The notes under the pieces: generated by a model
Told to the model about the DNA's origin: nothing
Seen by the model: the letters and a program-made list of their open reading frames with translations, nothing else
The model's database searches: none
Source: GCA-002700125 sp964434385
GTDB lineage: Bacteria; Chloroflexota; Dehalococcoidia; Lucifugimonadales; Lucifugimonadaceae
Direction of reading: 5' to 3'
Length of the DNA stretch: 9,214 nt
Assembly: GCA_964434385.1 (NCBI GenBank)
Contig: CAYSUW010000027.1
Location: forward strand, 1 to 9,214
Translations under genes and position numbers: made by a program
Shown: positions 6,640 through 9,214 of the stretch, one piece after another
Position numbering within the stretch: position 1 is the first letter of the stretch
Layout of the letters: each line of letters opens with the position of its first letter

Positions 6640-6750
6640 TTCTTTATTTAATTGTATCAACGGATTTGGGAAATGGGATTTAAATAGTAAAATTTTGGTA
6701 AGAATTACAGGTGATAATAGTCTTTACTTAATCATTTTTTAAAAATTCTG

Positions 6751-6756
6751 TATAAT
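6751..6756 (+). promoter_or_regulatory. -10 box for the 6781 lipoprotein
   Basis: A consensus TATAAT lies 24 bases before the ATG at 6781. A poor -35 (TTAATC, 6728-6733) is at 17-base spacing. The predicted leader is about 18 bases and has no Shine-Dalgarno sequence. Confidence 0.45.
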
Positions 6757-6780
6757 GTTTTCAAAATCAAGATTTATGTT

Positions 6781-7338
6781 ATGAAAAGGATACTACTGAT
6801 ATTGCCATTAATTTTTGTAGTATTATCTTGTTCTTCTAATGAATCTACTGAAGAAATACCTTTAGTAGAAAAAGTTTCTGACTCAGGCCGCATTTTTTCT
6901 TTGGAAGATTTTAAACTACTAGGGTTCAAAAAAAGTAAAGAGTACAAAGTAGATGACTTGCCTGGAGCTACTTCGGCTTATTATGGATTTATTAAAAATA
7001 AATTGGATCCCGATGATGACAAGATAGATTATGAAATAAGATTTTATCCTTCCCATACTGATGCGGTTCAACAAGGAACCAAGTATGCAGAAAATATTGT
7101 AGGTGTTGATGGTTGTGTATCTAAAGATTGTGCTTTATGGAAAGCAGATTTAAAACAACGTGTATTGCTAGCAGAACTAGGTGTTATGAATTTCCATGCG
7201 GGTAGTAGCAAAGTGATTCCGAAATACTATAATTATGTGATTCATGGAAATATGATTCTATTTTGTTCGGGTTGGGAAGAAGAAGATGCTATGCAGAGAT
7301 GTTCAAAAGTAATAAATGATTTAACATCATCTGAATAA
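6781..7338 (+). CDS. paralogous lipoprotein, four-cysteine type
   Basis: Predicted lipoprotein of 185 residues, function unknown. Signal MKRILLILPLIFVVLSC has the lipidation Cys at 17, then a Ser/Glu tether. Blocks are RIFSLEDFKLLGFKKSKEYK, DDLPGATSAYYGFIKN, DYEIRFYPSHTDAVQQG, KYAENI, GCVSKDCALW, LKQRVL, a short insert NFHAGSSK, then YYNYVIHGNMILFC with the final Cys after eleven residues. It is the best complete example of the family here and the closest relative of the 2171-2698 product, though it lies on the other strand over 4 kb away. It stands alone behind its own -10 box and converges on the 7430 gene; 91 bases between them hold no clear terminator. Confidence 0.9.
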   Translation: MKRILLILPLIFVVLSCSSNESTEEIPLVEKVSDSGRIFSLEDFKLLGFKKSKEYKVDDLPGATSAYYGFIKNKLDPDDDKIDYEIRFYPSHTDAVQQGTKYAENIVGVDGCVSKDCALWKADLKQRVLLAELGVMNFHAGSSKVIPKYYNYVIHGNMILFCSGWEEEDAMQRCSKVINDLTSSE

Positions 7339-7429
7339 ATATTATAGAGATATTACAAGATCCTTATATTCCAACTCGAGGTTAATATACAATTATTAGG
7401 AATTCTTAATTTCTTGCATTTTTATTTAC

Positions 7430-7897
7430 TTAATCCAGTTTTTCAATAAGTTGTTCGCAAATTGCCAGTTGAGATTCGCATAACATTAAAATATTACCTA
7501 CAACTGCATATGCATAATATCTAATTTCTGTAGGATTTGTTGGATCTTTGTTTGTTGGTTTCTTTGAGATAGATTTTTCAGCATAGGGTTTTCCATAGGT
7601 TATTGCATTCGAATGAGAGTCATATATCCAAATTTCTACATCTTTCCTATTAAAAAAACCATACCAAATTCCTTTAGTTCCTTGAAAACTAGAATTATCA
7701 AGTTTTTTGTTTTTTTTCCATCCTATTCTTATAAGATCTTCAATCGAATAGATTTTACCTGATTCTATAATTAGAGATGTGGAAATTTCTCCTTGCTCTT
7801 CTGTATTATTTTTTATGGATGATTCAGTTGAAGAGGAACAAGATAATATCAGAATACAGAAATTGATACTTAAAAGAATTATTATGGATTTTTTCAT
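7430..7897 (-). CDS. paralogous lipoprotein, two-cysteine type
   Basis: Predicted lipoprotein of 155 residues, the shortest intact member of the family. I prefer the ATG at 7897 to the in-frame ATG at 7912: it gives a standard signal MKKSIIILLSINFCILILSC (Cys20), while the upstream start adds MNENS and abuts an AAGAGA with no spacing. Blocks are KIYSIEDLIRIGWKKNKK, GIWYGFFNR, DVEIWIYDSHSNAITYG and PYAEKSI, then YYAYAVVGNILMLC with the last Cys after six residues, as in the 3295 gene. It lacks the central cysteine pair. WIY replaces the usual RFY in the core. A TATAAG at 7921-7926 could be a -10 box giving a leader of about 17 bases. Function unknown. Confidence 0.85.
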   Translation of the reverse strand: MKKSIIILLSINFCILILSCSSSTESSIKNNTEEQGEISTSLIIESGKIYSIEDLIRIGWKKNKKLDNSSFQGTKGIWYGFFNRKDVEIWIYDSHSNAITYGKPYAEKSISKKPTNKDPTNPTEIRYYAYAVVGNILMLCESQLAICEQLIEKLD

Positions 7898-7991
7898 TGA
7901 ATTTTCATTCATTCTCTTATCTTATATGAATTAAATTATGAAGAAATTTCATTATGATTCTAGAGGAAAGTGGATGATTTACTGATGGTTA

Positions 7992-8270
7992 TTAATTATT
8001 GCTTTTTTGTTCTTCTAGTTTTTGTTCTTCTAGTTTTCTTTTTTCTTCTTGTTCCATTTTATATTGTGTATTTGACCTTTCTGCTCTAAGTACTCTACCT
8101 GCCCTTTCAGAAGCTTCTCTTTTTGCTTCGTATATATCAAAGGCAACTTTATTTTGTTTAATTATAGAAACTTCAAGAACAACAAATACAATTAACGACA
8201 AATTCAAAATTATCAACAGAGGAATTCTTTGATTTTGAAGGATTTTATTCAAAAATTTGATCATTAACAT
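7992..8270 (-). CDS. small single-TM protein with charged coiled-coil tail
   Basis: Protein of 92 residues (90 if the ATG at 8264 is used; neither start has a clear Shine-Dalgarno sequence). A basic N-terminus (IKFLNKILQNQR) precedes one membrane segment at about residues 17-37, IPLLIILNLSLIVFVVLEVS. The rest is highly charged and helical: EAKREASERAGRV, then EQEEKRKLEEQKLEEQK, predicted as a short coiled coil. The last part is encoded by two tandem 15-bp units (8009-8038, 14 of 15 identical), each giving one KLEEQ. The shape resembles small membrane-anchored scaffold or division-type proteins, but I recognise no family. It is transcribed alone, in the same direction as the 7430 gene. Confidence 0.65.
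   Translation of the reverse strand: MLMIKFLNKILQNQRIPLLIILNLSLIVFVVLEVSIIKQNKVAFDIYEAKREASERAGRVLRAERSNTQYKMEQEEKRKLEEQKLEEQKSNN
8009..8038 (-). repeat. tandem 15-bp duplication coding for KLEEQ
   Basis: Two adjacent 15-base units (8009-8023 and 8024-8038) differ at one base and keep the frame, doubling the KLEEQ motif in the coiled-coil tail. Confidence 0.7.
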
Positions 8271-8350
8271 CTTATATCATGTGATTAACATTTATTCCAT
8301 TTTAATACTTTAGAAACTAAATAAGAGTATAATATGTTTATGCATCAAAA

Positions 8351-8425
8351 ATGTTAAATTTAATTGGTGTTTTGATACTTGCTGGCACATTGGTCAGTAT
8401 GATTTTTCATTTGACTTTTGATTAA
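8351..8425 (+). CDS. possible 24-residue membrane peptide
   Basis: A short frame from ATG 8351 to TAA 8423-8425 encodes 24 mostly hydrophobic residues (MLNLIGVLILAGTLVSMIFH then LTFD), a plausible single membrane helix. No Shine-Dalgarno sequence precedes it. A consensus TATAAT at 8328-8333 lies upstream, and another ATG at 8340 opens a five-codon frame (MHQKC) whose TAA overlaps this ATG. It may be a real micropeptide or chance hydrophobicity of AT-rich DNA. Confidence 0.3.
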   Translation: MLNLIGVLILAGTLVSMIFHLTFD

Positions 8426-8428
8426 TAA

Positions 8429-8456
8429 TTTATATTTTTGTTCCCATTATTATAAT
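8429..8456 (+). promoter_or_regulatory. promoter for the four-TM protein gene
   Basis: TTTATA (8429-8434), 16 bases and TATAAT (8451-8456) form a credible promoter. Transcription would start near 8463, leaving a leader of about 25 bases that contains AGGA at 8477-8480, seven bases before the ATG at 8488. Confidence 0.5.
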
Positions 8457-8487
8457 GTATGTAAATTCTAAAAAATAGGAAAAAATA

Positions 8488-8877
8488 ATGTATAATTTAG
8501 CTTTATTTCTCCACATAATATCTGCATTTGTTATTGCTTATACCACTTTATATGGATCAATAAATAGGATAGTAAAAACATCATCAAAACAGTTTAGGGT
8601 TAATTTAATTCTTTTGTCATTGATGAGTATTGTTTCTTTAGTTACAGCTACCTGGTTAATTAATATTGTTAACTATAGCCATTCATCACTTTGGATAATT
8701 GTTTCATATATTTTATGGATCACTTTAATTTTGACAAATGAAGGACTAATAAGAAGAAAAAATATAAGAGCTAAAAAAAATGGAATCTATGAAATAAATG
8801 TTTTTACAGAATATTTTATTATGACTTTGATTGTACTGGTATTAACTTTTTTGATGATTTATAAACCAAATATTTAG
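8488..8877 (+). CDS. small four-TM membrane protein, unknown function
   Basis: Protein of 129 residues with four hydrophobic segments at about 4-24, 39-60, 68-86 and 108-125, joined by short polar loops; the third loop is basic (RRKNIRAKK). The first segment contains LFLHIISAF, with a His in the membrane, as seen in several small four-helix families such as DUF2269 and CopD-like proteins, but the match is too thin to assign. The start has AGGA at good spacing and a promoter upstream. Its TAG overlaps by four bases the stop of the convergent 51-residue gene on the other strand. Confidence 0.72.
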   Translation: MYNLALFLHIISAFVIAYTTLYGSINRIVKTSSKQFRVNLILLSLMSIVSLVTATWLINIVNYSHSSLWIIVSYILWITLILTNEGLIRRKNIRAKKNGIYEINVFTEYFIMTLIVLVLTFLMIYKPNI

Positions 8878-9029
8878 AAGAAAAAATATAATACTACTCC
8901 AATTAAAGCTCCTATAATAAATAGATTTATTAGACGGAATATACTATTTCTACGTTCTACTTTTTGTAAAATCGCCTTTTCTACTAATTCTTCTACAGAC
9001 ATTTCATCTAATGATTTTTCTTTTTTCAT
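8874..9029 (-). CDS. 51-residue single-TM protein
   Basis: An ATG at 9029 to a TAA at 8874-8876 encodes 51 residues. The first part is charged and helical (MKKEKSLDEMSVEELVEKAI, then LQKVERRN), and residues 31-51 form one membrane helix ending FLYF-like at the very C-terminus (IGALIGVVLYFFF). That cytoplasmic-helix plus terminal-anchor layout is typical of real small membrane proteins and unlike random AT-rich sequence. AGGT lies about 14 bases before the start, a weak ribosome site. The gene is tail-to-tail with the four-TM gene, with a four-base stop overlap. Confidence 0.6.
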   Translation of the reverse strand: MKKEKSLDEMSVEELVEKAILQKVERRNSIFRLINLFIIGALIGVVLYFFF

Positions 9030-9122
9030 AATGTTATATTTTACCTAATTCAGCTTTAATGTGTAAGAAACTGTTAATAATGATATATAGTAAAATTATT
9101 ATTGTTTTAACTAGGTGTATTC

Positions 9123-9214
9123 ATGAATCAAGTTCGACCAAATATAGTCTTTGCATTTGCAGATGATTGGGGAAGATATGCAAGCGCATATCAAGATCAG
9201 AATTCTATTAATGA
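9123..9214 (+). CDS. sulfatase, N-terminus only
   Basis: Thirty codons are present before the window ends. The start MNQVRPNIVFAFADDWGRYA matches the opening strand of formylglycine-dependent sulfatases (family S1), where RPNI leads into the first strand and the Asp14-Asp15 pair binds the metal ion. The formylglycine signature CxPSR and the rest lie outside the window. AGGTG, five bases before the ATG, supports the start. No signal peptide is seen before the fold, so this version would act in the cytoplasm unless an upstream start is used. The FAFADDWG variant is common among sulfatases of marine polysaccharide degraders. With the GH88 gene it suggests use of sulfated polyuronates. Confidence 0.85.
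   Translation, partial: MNQVRPNIVFAFADDWGRYASAYQDQNSIN

Noticed and set aside
7391..7412. Near-palindrome around GAATTC between the two convergent lipoprotein genes
   Set aside because: The stem is short, imperfect and almost wholly A/T, with no clean T-tract; not enough for a terminator call.
7999..8232. Plus-strand Ser/Cys/Phe-rich frame
   Set aside because: It is the complement of the charged coiled-coil gene; the minus-strand TM plus coiled-coil layout is the better explanation.
1..9214. CRISPR array, tRNA, rRNA or transposon
   Set aside because: I found no regularly spaced repeats, no cloverleaf pattern or rRNA-like stretch, and no transposase or integrase coding sequence on either strand.

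Overview
The window is strongly AT-rich bacterial DNA with standard-code genes, short intergenic gaps, mixed strands and no RNA gene, insertion sequence or CRISPR array that I can recognise. The content suggests a free-living, probably marine, polymer-using bacterium: a GH88-type unsaturated glycuronyl hydrolase, the start of a sulfatase, an alanine dehydrogenase and many secreted lipoproteins. One lipoprotein has a Pro-Thr-Glu ("PEPTATPT") stalk of a kind common in secreted Chloroflexota proteins, so a low-GC marine Chloroflexota such as SAR202 is a guess, not a demonstrated assignment.

Layout. 1-86: GC-rich left edge, then the lead-in to a divergent lipoprotein (87-713, +). 714-881: convergent gap with inverted repeats and a short repeat element. 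882-1976 (-): GH88 hydrolase, bracketed by two near-identical 21-bp repeats. 2171-3822 (-): an apparent operon of three paralogous lipoproteins, read from 3822 down, the middle one broken by a one-base frameshift. 3952-5034 (-): alanine dehydrogenase with its own promoter and an inverted repeat over the -35 box. 5232-6639 (-): a two-gene unit with a frameshifted alpha/beta-hydrolase lipoprotein first and a Pro/Thr-stalk lipoprotein second, joined by an ATGA overlap. 6781-7338 (+) and 7430-7897 (-): two more members of the lipoprotein family, convergent. 7992-9029: small membrane proteins (coiled-coil single-TM, a possible 24-residue peptide, a four-TM protein, and a 51-residue single-TM protein). 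9123-9214 (+): N-terminus of a sulfatase running off the right edge.

The main novelty is a family of six paralogous lipoproteins (87, 2171, 2714, 3295, 6781, 7430) that I cannot tie to any named family. After the lipobox they share a block like S-(I/L/M)-E-D-x4-G-(F/W)-K, a (Y/W)GF block and, in five of six, an E-(I/L/V)-x-x-Y-x-x-H core, ending in a 'GN-x-I-x-(L/I)-C...C' tail. They fall into two cysteine architectures. Eight lipobox proteins in about 9 kb make this a lipoprotein-rich region. The GH88 enzyme and the sulfatase point to uptake of sulfated, uronate-containing polysaccharide, with GH88 acting in the cytoplasm because it has no signal peptide. A link between the lipoproteins and the polysaccharide enzymes rests only on proximity.
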